Source: Parachryseolinea silvisoli
GTDB taxonomy: Bacteria > Bacteroidota > Bacteroidia > Cytophagales > Cyclobacteriaceae
NCBI RefSeq assembly: GCF_021190955.1
Contig: NZ_JAIOAO010000006.1
Coordinates: 124,001 to 188,000 of the forward strand
DNA length: 64,000 nucleotides
Direction of reading: 5' to 3'
Numbering within the stretch: position 1 is the first letter of the stretch; each line of letters starts with the position of its first letter. The position numbers and the translations under genes were made by a program. Positions 51,251 through 60,163 of this stretch are shown in pieces. The notes beneath the pieces are model-generated. The model was given only the letters and a program-made list of their open reading frames with translations, ran no database searches and was not told the origin of the DNA.

Positions 51251-52402
51251 GTGCAACAGATAAAGATCGGCATCGTATGCTACCCTACCTTTGGCGGTAG
51301 CGGCGTCGTGGCCACTGAACTCGGCAAAGCCCTGGCCCAAGAGGGTCACAAAGTACATTTCATCACCTACTCGCAACCTCCGCGGTTAGACCTCTTCAAC
51401 GAAAACCTGTTCTACCACGAGGTGGACTTCCGCAGCTACCCCCTGTTTGAATTCCCGCCCTACGAGCTGGCACTGGCCAGTAAAATGGTCAGCGTCGTGA
51501 AGAACGAACGCCTTGATCTGCTGCATGTGCACTATGCCATACCGCACGCCTCGGCCGCATACATGGCCAAGCAGATCTTGCAATCACAAGGCATCATCAT
51601 ACCCGTCGTCACAACGTTGCACGGTACCGACATCACCCTGGTGGGAAAAGACCCTTCCTACGAGCCCGTCGTAACCTTCAGCATCAACCAGTCGGACGGC
51701 GTAACGGCGGTGTCAGCAGACCTGAAAAAAGAGACCTACGAATACTTCCCCATCGTGAATGACATCGAAGTCATTCCCAACTTCATCGACCTGGAGAAAT
51801 TTAAGAAGCAAAAGAAAGATCACTTCAAAAAAGCTATCTGTCCCCACGGCGAGATGCTGGTGGTACACACTTCGAACTTCCGCAAGGTGAAGCGCATACC
51901 CGATGTGATCCACGTCTTCGCCAACATCCGCAAAGAGATACCGGCCAAGCTGCTGATGATCGGCGACGGTCCTGAGCGCAGCCATGCCGAGAAGATGTGC
52001 CGCGAGCTCGGCATCTATGACGACGTTCGTTTCCTCGGAAAGCTCGATGCCGTAGAAGAAGTACTGTCGGTAGCCGATCTTTTTCTCATGCCTTCCGAAA
52101 AAGAAAGCTTTGGTTTGGCCGCGCTCGAAGCGATGGCCTGCGAGGTACCGGTCATCTCCAGCAACACCGGCGGGTTGCCCGAACTGAACATTGACGGTCA
52201 GACTGGCTTTATGAGTCCCGTGGGAGATGTGGAAGATATGACCCAAAAAGCGTTATTGATCCTCGACAAAAACAACCTTCCGCGCTTTAAAGAAAACGCG
52301 CTTAAGCGGGCACAGGAATTTGACATAACACGCATATTACCCTTATACGAAAATTATTATCAGCGAATTCTGGAAAAAACTGCAGCTAAAACCATTGTTT
52401 AG
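51251..52402 (+). CDS. bshA: N-acetyl-alpha-D-glucosaminyl L-malate synthase (bacillithiol synthesis)
   Basis: A 383-residue GT-B glycosyltransferase (family GT4) making the first intermediate of bacillithiol from UDP-GlcNAc and L-malate. Cues: KIGIVCYPTFGGSGVVATELG, HVHYAIPHASAAYMA, VTTLHGTDITLVG, FSINQSDGVTAVS, NFRKVKRIPDVI, and ESFGLAALEAMACEVPVISSNTGG. The frame opens at GTG 51209; GTG 51251 gives VQQIKIGIVCYP, close to known starts. Bacillithiol is the main low-molecular thiol of many Bacteroidota. The partner genes bshB and bshC are not in the window. Confidence 0.92.
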   Translation: MQQIKIGIVCYPTFGGSGVVATELGKALAQEGHKVHFITYSQPPRLDLFNENLFYHEVDFRSYPLFEFPPYELALASKMVSVVKNERLDLLHVHYAIPHASAAYMAKQILQSQGIIIPVVTTLHGTDITLVGKDPSYEPVVTFSINQSDGVTAVSADLKKETYEYFPIVNDIEVIPNFIDLEKFKKQKKDHFKKAICPHGEMLVVHTSNFRKVKRIPDVIHVFANIRKEIPAKLLMIGDGPERSHAEKMCRELGIYDDVRFLGKLDAVEEVLSVADLFLMPSEKESFGLAALEAMACEVPVISSNTGGLPELNIDGQTGFMSPVGDVEDMTQKALLILDKNNLPRFKENALKRAQEFDITRILPLYENYYQRILEKTAAKTIV

Positions 52403-52456
52403 ACGTTATTTTAGCCAGAGCCAGAACCTAATATGTGATTTTCACAAAAGTCTAGT

Positions 52457-53086
52457 ATGTGTATGGAGGCAACAGTATCACCCAAAAACAAAGGAACCAA
52501 ACAACTTTTTGACAACCCAATCCTGGAGAAACTGTCCAGAACTCATATTTCGGTTCCTTTGATCGTGTTTTTTGTGTACTCAGGAGGATTGCTCTATTGG
52601 AGCATCACGCACACAACCCTTGACCCCTGGCAAACCATAGGCCTGTTTGCCACAGGGCTAATTACGTTTACATGGGTGGAATATAATGTGCACCGTCACG
52701 TGTTCCACATGCCCACGTACAGTAAGGTCCGGGAAAAACTGCAATACACGCTGCATGGTATCCACCATGAGTTTCCGAAAGACAAAGACCGGCTGGCCAT
52801 GCCGCCGCTGCTGAGCATCACCATCTCTACGGTGCTGCTCCTGCTGCTGCGCGTCATCATGGGCGACCTGGTATTCGCGTTCCTGCCGGGCTTCCTGGTG
52901 GGCTACGCCGCATACCTGGCCGTACACTACATGGTACACGCTTACCAGCCCCCAAAAAATGTCTTCAAAAAGCTTTGGGTAAACCACAGCGTACACCATT
53001 ACAAAGACGGCGAAGTGATCTTCGGCGTATCGTCACCGCTGTGGGACTACATTTATGGTACCATGCGCGACAAGAAAGCGGCCTAG
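52457..53086 (+). CDS. fatty acid hydroxylase/sterol desaturase-family membrane protein
   Basis: A 209-residue four-helix membrane protein with the di-iron His clusters of the family: HRHVFH, HGIHHEFPKD, HYMVH and HSVHHY. Such proteins hydroxylate fatty acids or lipids in the membrane. Two ATG starts (52457, 52463) are close together. It is followed by a good terminator. The presence beside bshA is not obviously functional. Confidence 0.85.
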   Translation: MCMEATVSPKNKGTKQLFDNPILEKLSRTHISVPLIVFFVYSGGLLYWSITHTTLDPWQTIGLFATGLITFTWVEYNVHRHVFHMPTYSKVREKLQYTLHGIHHEFPKDKDRLAMPPLLSITISTVLLLLLRVIMGDLVFAFLPGFLVGYAAYLAVHYMVHAYQPPKNVFKKLWVNHSVHHYKDGEVIFGVSSPLWDYIYGTMRDKKAA

Positions 53087-53109
53087 CGCATTTGTAACAG
53101 CTTTTCAGA

Positions 53110-53151
53110 AAAGCCATCGGGCCGTGTGCCGGATGGCTTTCCTGTTTTTTT
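53110..53151 (+). terminator. rho-independent terminator
   Basis: AAAGCCATC(CGG)...(CCG)GATGGCTTT stem, then CCTG and eight T. Confidence 0.85.
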
Positions 53152-53156
53152 AAGCC

Positions 53157-53288
53157 TTAGATACGTGCACCTTTGACAGGCGCAGTCTTTTCAACGGGCT
53201 TCCTGGCATACGTCGGACACGTGTGCGCAAAACCGCACGAAGAAAGAATCACTGCCACAAGGACCAAGAGTAAAAGAGAAGATTTCAT
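53157..53288 (-). CDS. tiny lipoprotein with CPTY motif
   Basis: A 43-residue ORF with ATG 53288. Residues 1-18 form a lipoprotein signal (MKSSLLLLVLVAVILSSC, Cys18 lipobox LSSC), followed by GFAHTCPTYARKPVEKTAPV. Small Bacteroidota lipoproteins with a second Cys in CPTY recur in this phylum as uncharacterised proteins. It ends inside the opposing terminator and has no operon partner. Real-gene support comes from the clean lipobox. Confidence 0.55.
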   Translation of the reverse strand: MKSSLLLLVLVAVILSSCGFAHTCPTYARKPVEKTAPVKGARI

Positions 53289-53448
53289 AGCGACCCGGTT
53301 AAACTGTAAAACAAAGATATTAACGACCGTTTATCGCCATTTTCTGTTTCCCAAAGAATTCTTACATATGCCTCTAAAGTTTTAAGAAATTAAACTTTGA
53401 CGCTGAACCAGAATAGCGTAATTATTGGTTACAGTTTGAAAGAACAGC

Positions 53449-54546
53449 ATGCTCGGACACCGCTTCACTAAATATACGCCACCGGAAGAAAATGGGAAAA
53501 GTGATTTTGACAAATTACTTAACATCTTCATGCAACTGGTGCTCATGACTTCTGGAAACGTAGCAGAGGCACTTCAATGGCTTACGGAGGTAGACCGCCA
53601 ACATGGCCTGACGAATGGCACGTATGGTATTGGTGATTTTATTGAAGATCTCAAAAAGAATGGGTACGTCACCGACGAAGGCCCACGGGGTGAGTTCAAA
53701 CTAAAGCCCAAAAGCGAACAAAGCTTGCGGCAATCCGCGCTCGAAGAAATCTTCGGCAAGCTCAAACGCACCAAATCAGGTGAACACAACACCTCTCACA
53801 GCGGACGCGGCGATGAGCAAACGACCGAACGGCGTGACTACGAGTTCGGCGACACACTGGAGCAAATCGCGGTAACGGACTCGCTGCGTAACGCGCAGAT
53901 CAACCACGGCCTCGAGAGCTTCTTCATGACGGAAGAAGACCTGGAAGTGATGGAGAGCGAATATAAAACGCAAACCTCCACCGTGTTGATGATCGACATC
54001 TCGCACTCGATGATCCTCTATGGCGAAGACCGTATCACACCCGCGAAAAAAGTAGCCATGGCCTTAGCCGAGCTCATCACTAAGAAATATCCCAAAGACA
54101 CCCTGGACATACTCGTCTTCGGCGACGACGCCTGGCAGATCGCCATCAAAGACCTGCCCTACCTGCACGTAGGCCCGTACCATACCAACACCGTCGCGGG
54201 CCTCGAATTGGCGATGGACATTCTGCGGCGGCGCAAGAACGCCAACAAGCAAATCTTTATGATCACCGACGGCAAGCCTACCTGCATTAAGCAAGGCATA
54301 AAATATTACAAGAACGCCTTTGGCCTCGACCAGAAAATACTCGGGGCTACGCTCAACCTGGCTTCGCAGCTGCGCAAGCTGAAGGTACCGGTCACGACCT
54401 TTATGATCGCCACCGACCCTTACCTGAAAGCTTTTGTGCGCGAGTTTACCAAAGCCAACAACGGCAATGCGTACTACAGCAGCCTGGAAGGATTGGGCAA
54501 CCTCGTCTTCGAAGATTTTAAACGGAACCGTACAAAAAACCTGTAA
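53449..54546 (+). CDS. VWA-domain protein, partner of the AAA+ ATPase
   Basis: A 365-residue protein. The first about 170 residues form a charged helical region with no domain I recognise. Residues about 180-355 form a von Willebrand A domain with a metal-ion-dependent adhesion site: DISHSM (DxSxS), a Thr in YHTNTVAG, and ITDGKPT. The gene is directly followed by an AAA+ ATPase (72-base gap); VWA-AAA+ pairs act in chelatase or protein-remodelling complexes (RavA-ViaA, chelatase I/D). No metal-binding cofactor can be predicted. Confidence 0.8.
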   Translation: MLGHRFTKYTPPEENGKSDFDKLLNIFMQLVLMTSGNVAEALQWLTEVDRQHGLTNGTYGIGDFIEDLKKNGYVTDEGPRGEFKLKPKSEQSLRQSALEEIFGKLKRTKSGEHNTSHSGRGDEQTTERRDYEFGDTLEQIAVTDSLRNAQINHGLESFFMTEEDLEVMESEYKTQTSTVLMIDISHSMILYGEDRITPAKKVAMALAELITKKYPKDTLDILVFGDDAWQIAIKDLPYLHVGPYHTNTVAGLELAMDILRRRKNANKQIFMITDGKPTCIKQGIKYYKNAFGLDQKILGATLNLASQLRKLKVPVTTFMIATDPYLKAFVREFTKANNGNAYYSSLEGLGNLVFEDFKRNRTKNL

Positions 54547-54618
54547 CGGAAACCACGGGTTGTTCCGTCGTTCCTTCCATCTATATACTCAATCATACAT
54601 CTGATTTTCACACACCGT

Positions 54619-56145
54619 ATGCAGCATACATCCATCAAAAACGTAGGAGATTTAAAAAAGTCAGGCTACACGCCGCGTTCCATTCGCGAAGAGCTTCGCC
54701 AGAACCTTATTCAAAAGCTTCAAAAAAAGGAATCGGTGTTTGCCGGCATCTGGGGGTATGAAGAAACTGTTATTCCCGACCTCGAGCGCGCCATCCTGGC
54801 CGGCCACGACATAAATTTATTAGGTCTGCGGGGTCAGGCCAAAACGCGTCTGGCCCGCCTCATGGTCAACCTGCTCGATGAATATATACCCGTCATTGAA
54901 GGCTCTGAGCTGAACGACGACCCGCTCGCGCCCATCTCCCGCTTTGGCAAAGACATCGTGGCCGAGCGCGGCGACAATACGCCCGTAGTCTGGCTGCACC
55001 GCGACGAGCGCTATACCGAAAAGCTGGCCACCCCCGACGTTTCCATCGCCGACCTCATCGGCGACGTAGACCCCATTAAGGCTGCCAGCCTCAAGCTACC
55101 CTACTCCGACGAGCGTGTTATTCACTTCGGCCTCATACCCCGCTCGCATCGCTGCATCTTCGTCATCAACGAATTGCCCGACTTACAGGCGCGTATCCAA
55201 GTGGCCCTGTTCAACATCTTACAAGAAGGCGACATCCAGATCCGCGGCTTTAAAATCCGCATGCCGCTGGAGATCCAGTTTGTCTTTACCGCCAACCCGG
55301 AAGACTATACCAACCGGGGCAGCATCGTCACGCCACTGAAAGACCGTATCGACAGCCAGATCATTACGCACTATCCGCGCACGCTCGACATCGGTCGCCG
55401 CATCACCCAACAGGAAGCGCGTCTCAAAGACGAGCAACGCACACGCGTATCAGCCCACGACATCACCAAGGACCTCATTGAACAGATCGCCTTCGAAGCA
55501 CGCAAGAGCGAGTATGTAGACGCCAAAAGTGGTGTATCGGCACGTCTCACGATCTCGGCATACGAAAACCTGGTTGCCGCCGCGGAACGCCGCGCCATTA
55601 TCAACCAGGAAAAAACAACCAACGTCCGCATTGCAGATTTCATTGGCGTGGTACCGGCCATTACCGGCAAGGTCGAGCTGGTATACGAAGGTGAGCAAGA
55701 GGGCCCGGGCATTGTCGCCCAGAACCTGATTGGCAAAGCCCTGCGCACGCAGTTCGCCAACTACTTTCCTGACCCCGACAAATTCCGTAAACAGAAAGAG
55801 AAGAGCCCCTATAAAAAAATTGCCGACTGGTTTAACGATGGCAATGCGGTAGATGTGCTGCACAACATGCCCCAGGCCGACTTCGAGAAAGTACTGAAGG
55901 CCGTACCCGGTCTTGCCGAGCTGGTGCAAGAGCTGCACCCCAACCAGGATGTCGCTTCGCGCCTGCTGCTGATGGAGTTTGCGTTACACGGACTGGCCGA
56001 GCACAGCCTCATCAGCAAACACAACCTCACGGCCGGCCTGCAGTTTAAGGACTTGCTCAGCGGCATGCTCTCCATGCCTTCCGGTAAACGGGACGACGAA
56101 GACGAAGACAACGACGACGAGCTCTCGAGCGGACGATTCCGGTAA
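54619..56145 (+). CDS. chelatase/MoxR-like AAA+ ATPase
   Basis: A 508-residue AAA+ protein: Walker A GLRGQAKTRLA (about 68-78), insert with GDVDPIKAA and pore/helix-2 insert IPRSHRCIFVINELPDLQARIQVALFNILQEGDIQIRG, then sensor FVFTANPEDYTNRGSIVTPLKDR. In the Walker B the acidic pair reads NE rather than DE; ELPDL is retained. The C-terminal half is helical, ending with an acidic, low-complexity tail. It forms a pair with the upstream VWA protein and precedes an AlbA_2-domain gene by 11 bases. Cellular target unknown. Confidence 0.85.
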   Translation: MQHTSIKNVGDLKKSGYTPRSIREELRQNLIQKLQKKESVFAGIWGYEETVIPDLERAILAGHDINLLGLRGQAKTRLARLMVNLLDEYIPVIEGSELNDDPLAPISRFGKDIVAERGDNTPVVWLHRDERYTEKLATPDVSIADLIGDVDPIKAASLKLPYSDERVIHFGLIPRSHRCIFVINELPDLQARIQVALFNILQEGDIQIRGFKIRMPLEIQFVFTANPEDYTNRGSIVTPLKDRIDSQIITHYPRTLDIGRRITQQEARLKDEQRTRVSAHDITKDLIEQIAFEARKSEYVDAKSGVSARLTISAYENLVAAAERRAIINQEKTTNVRIADFIGVVPAITGKVELVYEGEQEGPGIVAQNLIGKALRTQFANYFPDPDKFRKQKEKSPYKKIADWFNDGNAVDVLHNMPQADFEKVLKAVPGLAELVQELHPNQDVASRLLLMEFALHGLAEHSLISKHNLTAGLQFKDLLSGMLSMPSGKRDDEDEDNDDELSSGRFR

Positions 56146-56156
56146 ACGCCGGTATA

Positions 56157-56864
56157 ATGCCGGGCTCCATGAAGTTACACGACTCGTATACCTTCCAGGT
56201 GCAGCAATATCAACAGCTTAAGAACCTGGTGGCCCAGGGCGAAGGCCTGACGCTGGAGTTCAAACGCAAAGCTGCGTTTCCCGACAAGATCGTTCGGGAG
56301 ATGATCGCTTTTGCCAATACCAAAGGTGGTATACTGCTCGTAGGAATCGGCGACGACCTAAGCATACCGGGGCTTAAATATCCCGAAGACGAATCGTATG
56401 TCATACGCCAGGCCTTGCAGAAATGCACGCCGCCGCTGTCGTATACCGAAACGTTTATACCCATTGGCAATGCGCGCACCGTATTGCAATACGTGGTGTC
56501 CGAAAGCACGGTGAAGCCCCATGGATTACTGGTGGGGGCAGAACGCAAAGAGTCGTTTGTTCGCGTCGAAGACAAAAGTATCAAGGCGAGCCGTGAAGTG
56601 CGCGAGATTGTGCGTCGTCTAAGTCAGAAGCGGGATATACACTTCAACTATGGTGACTACGAACAGTTGCTGATGCAATACCTTGACAAACATCCATCCA
56701 TTACGTTGCAGACTTTCGTAACGATCAGTGGACTGAAAAAATCGATGGCTGCGCGCAAACTGATATTGCTAACCTTAGGAGGAGTGCTGAAGGTAACGCC
56801 GCACGAGCGGGGCGATCTGTATTCACTGGTACTACGGCCAGGCAGCCGTTCAACGGGGACGTAA
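56157..56864 (+). CDS. AlbA_2 (divergent AAA-4) domain DNA-binding protein
   Basis: A 235-residue protein: AlbA_2-like domain (about 25-140; GLTLEFKRKAAFPDKIVREMIAFANTKGGILLVGIGDD, ERKESFVRVEDKSIKAS), which often binds nucleic acid, and a C-terminal winged-helix-like stretch (about 165-235; VTISGLKKSMAARKLILLTLGGVLKV). It lies 11 bases after the AAA+ ATPase and is probably in its operon. ATG 56157 is used, ATG 56169 is equally possible. May be a regulator of the group. Confidence 0.75.
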   Translation: MPGSMKLHDSYTFQVQQYQQLKNLVAQGEGLTLEFKRKAAFPDKIVREMIAFANTKGGILLVGIGDDLSIPGLKYPEDESYVIRQALQKCTPPLSYTETFIPIGNARTVLQYVVSESTVKPHGLLVGAERKESFVRVEDKSIKASREVREIVRRLSQKRDIHFNYGDYEQLLMQYLDKHPSITLQTFVTISGLKKSMAARKLILLTLGGVLKVTPHERGDLYSLVLRPGSRSTGT

Positions 56865-56961
56865 AGGTATAAAAAAACTTCATTTTATTCCCACTATCGA
56901 AATCTTAACCATTTCTTTACATTTCGTCCATCGCGTTCCAATCAAACGCAGATCGTGAAGC

Positions 56962-58299
56962 ATGGCTAAAGCAAAGAAGGAGAAAAAAGTTTTCGTTCTC
57001 GACACCTCGGTTATCATCTATGAACACAACTCCATCCTGAATTTTGACGAGCATGACGTGGGTATCCCGATCACCGTGCTGGAGGAGCTGGACAACTTCA
57101 AAAAAGGAAACGACACCAAGAATTTCGAAGCCCGGGAGTTTATCCGGCTCATCGACAAGCTCGCCAAAGACCGCAGCTTGCAAGACTGGAACCCCATCAA
57201 CGGCAAGGGTAAGGGCAACTTCAAGGTGCTGATGGACACCCACAGCGCCATTGACGCCAACAAAATCTTCAACGAAGTAAAAGCCGACCACCGCATTCTC
57301 AACGCGGCGCTGCAGCTACAGAAAGATGAGAAGACCAAGCGGGTCATTCTCGTCTCCAAAGACGTGAACCTGCGGCTCAAGGCCAAGTCGCTCGGCCTGC
57401 AGGCAGAAGACTACACCACGGGCAAGGTGCAGAACATCTCTTCGCTCTATAGCGGCCGCACCGTGATCGACAACATCGATTCCAACCTCATCAACCTGCT
57501 CTACGAAAAAGGCTACTGCCCACCGGAAGAGCTGCTCGGCAAGCTCGCCCCCGTCAAGAACCACTACTATATACTGAAGAGCGGCAAAAAGTCGGCGCTG
57601 GCCTACTTCAACCCTTTCAACAATATGATCGAGCACGTCGAGAAACGTGCCGTGTACGGCGTCAAGCCGCGCAACGCCGAGCAAACCTTTGCCATACACG
57701 CGGCGCTCAAGCCCGAGATCAGACTGGTGTCCATCCAGGGCGTGGCCGGTACGGGCAAAACGTTGCTGGCGCTGGCCGCCGCCCTCGAGCAGAAACGCGA
57801 ATACAAACAGATATACCTGGCGCGGCCCATCGTGCCCCTCAGCAACAAAGACATCGGCTACCTGCCCGGCGACATCAAGTCAAAGGTGAACCCCTACATG
57901 GAGCCGCTGTGGGACAACCTCAAGTTCATTCAAAACCAGTACAACGAGACCGACAAGGAATACGCCAAGATCACCGAGATGATCAACCAGGAAAAGCTGG
58001 TCATTACACCACTGGCCTATATCCGCGGACGCAGTCTATCCAACATTTGTTTCATCGTAGACGAAGCACAGAACCTCACGCCGCACGAAGTGAAGACCAT
58101 CATCACCCGCGCCGGCGAGAACACCAAGATCATCTTCACCGGCGACATCTACCAGATCGATACCCCCTACCTCGACTCACAGTCCAACGGGTTATCAACG
58201 CTCATCGACCGTCTGCAAGACCACGAACTGTATGCCCACGTGACCCTCGAGAAAGGCGAACGCTCCGAGCTGGCCAACCTGGCGAATGAGCTACTGTAA
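56962..58299 (+). CDS. PIN-PhoH ATPase
   Basis: A 445-residue protein: N-terminal PIN domain (about 8-150; VFVLDTSVIIYEHNSI, acidic residues of a PIN nuclease), then a PhoH ATPase (about 245-445) with Walker A GVAGTGKT, Walker B ICFIVDEAQNLTPHE, and GVKPRNAEQTFAIHAAL. The PIN-PhoH fusion is sometimes called PhoH2 and has been linked to RNA unwinding and cleavage. It ends in a long hairpin. Confidence 0.9.
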   Translation: MAKAKKEKKVFVLDTSVIIYEHNSILNFDEHDVGIPITVLEELDNFKKGNDTKNFEAREFIRLIDKLAKDRSLQDWNPINGKGKGNFKVLMDTHSAIDANKIFNEVKADHRILNAALQLQKDEKTKRVILVSKDVNLRLKAKSLGLQAEDYTTGKVQNISSLYSGRTVIDNIDSNLINLLYEKGYCPPEELLGKLAPVKNHYYILKSGKKSALAYFNPFNNMIEHVEKRAVYGVKPRNAEQTFAIHAALKPEIRLVSIQGVAGTGKTLLALAAALEQKREYKQIYLARPIVPLSNKDIGYLPGDIKSKVNPYMEPLWDNLKFIQNQYNETDKEYAKITEMINQEKLVITPLAYIRGRSLSNICFIVDEAQNLTPHEVKTIITRAGENTKIIFTGDIYQIDTPYLDSQSNGLSTLIDRLQDHELYAHVTLEKGERSELANLANELL

Positions 58300-58349
58300 A
58301 TCAGTGTAAGCGTGAAGTGGCACTCTCACACTTCACGCTCACACTGATT
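58299..58349. repeat. long hairpin after PhoH
   Basis: An arm of 21 bases (AATCAGTGT-A-AGCGTGAAGTG) and its complement (CACTTCACGCT-C-ACACTGATT) with one mismatch and a 9-base loop; the A of the PhoH stop codon is the first base. No U-tract follows, so it may stabilise or process mRNA. Confidence 0.7.
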
Positions 58350-58520
58350 CATGTTGCTACAGTTATTCCTTTTTTCGGACGTTACATTACATCAAATTCC
58401 CACAACAGGATTGAGGATTAAGGAAAGCTATTGAAATCGAAGAGAAAACACTGTTTTTCCCTTTGGCTCAGAATTGGTTGCTTACTGGGCAACCCGACAA
58501 AGCCAAAACGAAAAATCGTT

Positions 58521-58778
58521 ATGATACTGAGTTTTCTTTTTAAGAAAATGCCATTGCGCAAGCAAGTAAGCTATCTCCAGAAAAACGGAATTATGCTAGG
58601 CTCCCGCCTCAAGAATGGCCGCACAATCTATATCTACATGCTCCGAAATCTCTTTGTAGAAGTATACTTCAAAGACGACAATACAGAAAAAACCCCGGAG
58701 AAGCTTAACATCCTCCAGGGTCTCCACAATCTGAACGAATACTTAGAGAAGGAATTTAAGACAACGACAACCTTCTGA
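58521..58778 (+). CDS. small protein of unknown function
   Basis: An 85-residue basic protein (MILSFLFKKMPLRKQVSYLQKNGIMLGSRLKNGRTIYIYMLRNLFVEVYFKDDN...) with mixed alpha/beta propensity and a helical C-terminus (KLNILQGLHNLNEYLEKEFK). A longer frame opens at TTG 58431, but a typical start at ATG 58521 is more likely. Not recognised. It is convergent with sucD, with 12 bases between stops. G+C is lower here than in flanking genes. Confidence 0.55.
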   Translation: MILSFLFKKMPLRKQVSYLQKNGIMLGSRLKNGRTIYIYMLRNLFVEVYFKDDNTEKTPEKLNILQGLHNLNEYLEKEFKTTTTF

Positions 58779-58790
58779 TCGTATTCTGTA

Positions 58791-59669
58791 TTATTTCTTC
58801 AGAACTTTCAGCATGGTCTCGCCGATCTCAGCGGGCGATTCCACTACATGAAGGCCACACTCACGCATGATCTTCATTTTGGCCTCGGCGGTATCATCTG
58901 CACCACCGATGATCGCACCGGCGTGGCCCATTCTACGGCCTGCAGGGGCCGTCTGACCCGCGATGAAACCTACGACAGGTTTCTTGTTACCATTTTCTTT
59001 AATCCAGCGGGCAGCCAATGGCTCGTAGTTACCACCGATCTCACCGATCATCACGATCGCGTCAGTCTCAGGGTCGTTCATTAACATCTCCACAGCGTCT
59101 TTCGTCGGTGTGCCGATGATCGGGTCGCCACCAATGCCAATCGCCGTAGAAATGCCCATGCCGGCTTTCACAATCTGGTCAGCCGCTTCATACGTCAGCG
59201 TACCGGACTTCGACACAATGCCTATACGGCCTTTCTTAAATACGAAGCCCGGCATGATGCCTACCTTCGCTTCACCCGGCGTGATTACGCCCGGGCAGTT
59301 GGGGCCGATCAGGACTACGTCTTTTTTATCTTTTACATATTTTTTTGCGGCCATCATGTCCTTCACCGGAATACCTTCGGTGATGGTGATGATCACTTTA
59401 ATGCCGGCGTCAGTAGCTTCCAGAATGGCGTCAGCGGCAAAAGCCGGGGGTACGAAAATGATCGATACGTCAGCGCCGGTTTTGTCAACCGCATCTTTTA
59501 CGGTGTTGAATACTGGTCTTCCAAGGTGCTCCGTCCCTCCTTTTCCAGGCGTTACACCGCCTACCACATTTGTTCCGTATTCAATCATTTGACCAGCGTG
59601 GAAAGTACCTTCCGAACCGGTAAAACCCTGAACGATTACCCTTGAATTTTTATTGACCAGTACACTCAT
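58791..59669 (-). CDS. sucD: succinyl-CoA synthetase alpha subunit
   Basis: A 292-residue subunit of the TCA-cycle enzyme that interconverts succinyl-CoA and succinate with ADP/GDP. CoA-binding N-terminal domain ([38 protein letters not shown]), ligase domain ([23 protein letters not shown]) and active-site phospho-His249 in RMGHAGAI. The beta subunit sucC is not adjacent, so it must be elsewhere. A consensus promoter lies at 59693-59723. Confidence 0.96.
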   Translation of the reverse strand: MSVLVNKNSRVIVQGFTGSEGTFHAGQMIEYGTNVVGGVTPGKGGTEHLGRPVFNTVKDAVDKTGADVSIIFVPPAFAADAILEATDAGIKVIITITEGIPVKDMMAAKKYVKDKKDVVLIGPNCPGVITPGEAKVGIMPGFVFKKGRIGIVSKSGTLTYEAADQIVKAGMGISTAIGIGGDPIIGTPTKDAVEMLMNDPETDAIVMIGEIGGNYEPLAARWIKENGNKKPVVGFIAGQTAPAGRRMGHAGAIIGGADDTAEAKMKIMRECGLHVVESPAEIGETMLKVLKK

Positions 59670-59692
59670 GGATGTTTAATTTTTAGGAAGCA

Positions 59693-59723
59693 CAAAAATA
59701 GGATAATAAAACTTCCAACCAAA
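59693..59723 (-). promoter_or_regulatory. Bacteroidota primary-sigma promoter of sucD
   Basis: Minus strand: TTTG (-33), exactly 19 bases, TATTTTTG (-7, TAnnTTTG), ending 23 bases before the start codon. Consensus and spacing match primary Bacteroidota promoters. Confidence 0.75.
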
Positions 59724-59937
59724 CGTCCTACATTACGCCAGGAAACGTGTTTTTAGCACGAAAATCCGACTTTTTCGCGTGCCTCCGCCACATCGCCGCC
59801 GTGCGCTGCCACGACGCCTGCACCATGATCCGTCCATCCCCGCGGGGTGCCCTTCCAATAGAAATTCAATGCTTTTGCTGTGCCTTTCAGGCTCGTTTTA
59901 GTCCCAGACCAGGGGATCAAAAGTCTGTTAAAAACCA

Positions 59938-60026
59938 GGATATCCAATAGATAACCAATATATAAGCAAGAGTTTATCAATAGATAACCAATACTTATAT
60001 AGGTATTGGTTATCTATTGGATATCC
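59938..60026. repeat. three-copy inverted/direct repeat with alternative hairpins
   Basis: A 23-base arm (59938-59960, GGATATCCAATAG...) has its perfect reverse complement at 60004-60026. A 15-base part of the first arm (AATAGATAACCAATA) recurs at 59979-59993. So the right arm can pair with either left copy: a 23-base stem with 43-base loop, or a 15-base stem with 10-base loop. Confidence 0.75.
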
Positions 60027-60105
60027 CTACTTCATATCTATGTTATTTTTTGGTATGACAGGCTATTGATATGCATTTGACAGTCCCAATTGTCGCCGTA
60101 AACGC

Positions 60106-60141
60106 AAAAAGGCCGCCCCGGAGCTCCGGGACGGCCTTTTT
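60106..60141. terminator. bidirectional terminator
   Basis: GGCCG-C-CCCGGAG / CTCCGGG-A-CGGCC stem flanked by A5 and T5; serves the minus-strand gene ending at 60164. Confidence 0.8.
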
Positions 60142-60163
60142 ATTGAATCACGTTGTGAGCGGA

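Larger units (their letters stand above)
59670..60163. other. long intergenic region with structured repeats
   Basis: Nearly 500 bases between sucD and the FecR-like gene: the sucD promoter, a G+C-rich stretch (59755-59860) with overlapping weak ORFs on both strands, the inverted-repeat element at 59938-60026 and the terminator at 60106-60141. No convincing coding gene. Confidence 0.55.

Noticed and set aside
53173-53385. 70-codon plus-strand ORF
   Set aside because: It is antisense to the small lipoprotein with clean lipobox on the other strand and lacks any feature of its own.
59747-59980. overlapping ORFs on both strands upstream of sucD
   Set aside because: Neither shows a recognisable domain; the minus-strand one runs into the inverted-repeat element. 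A remnant of an older gene cannot be excluded because the stretch is G+C-rich.
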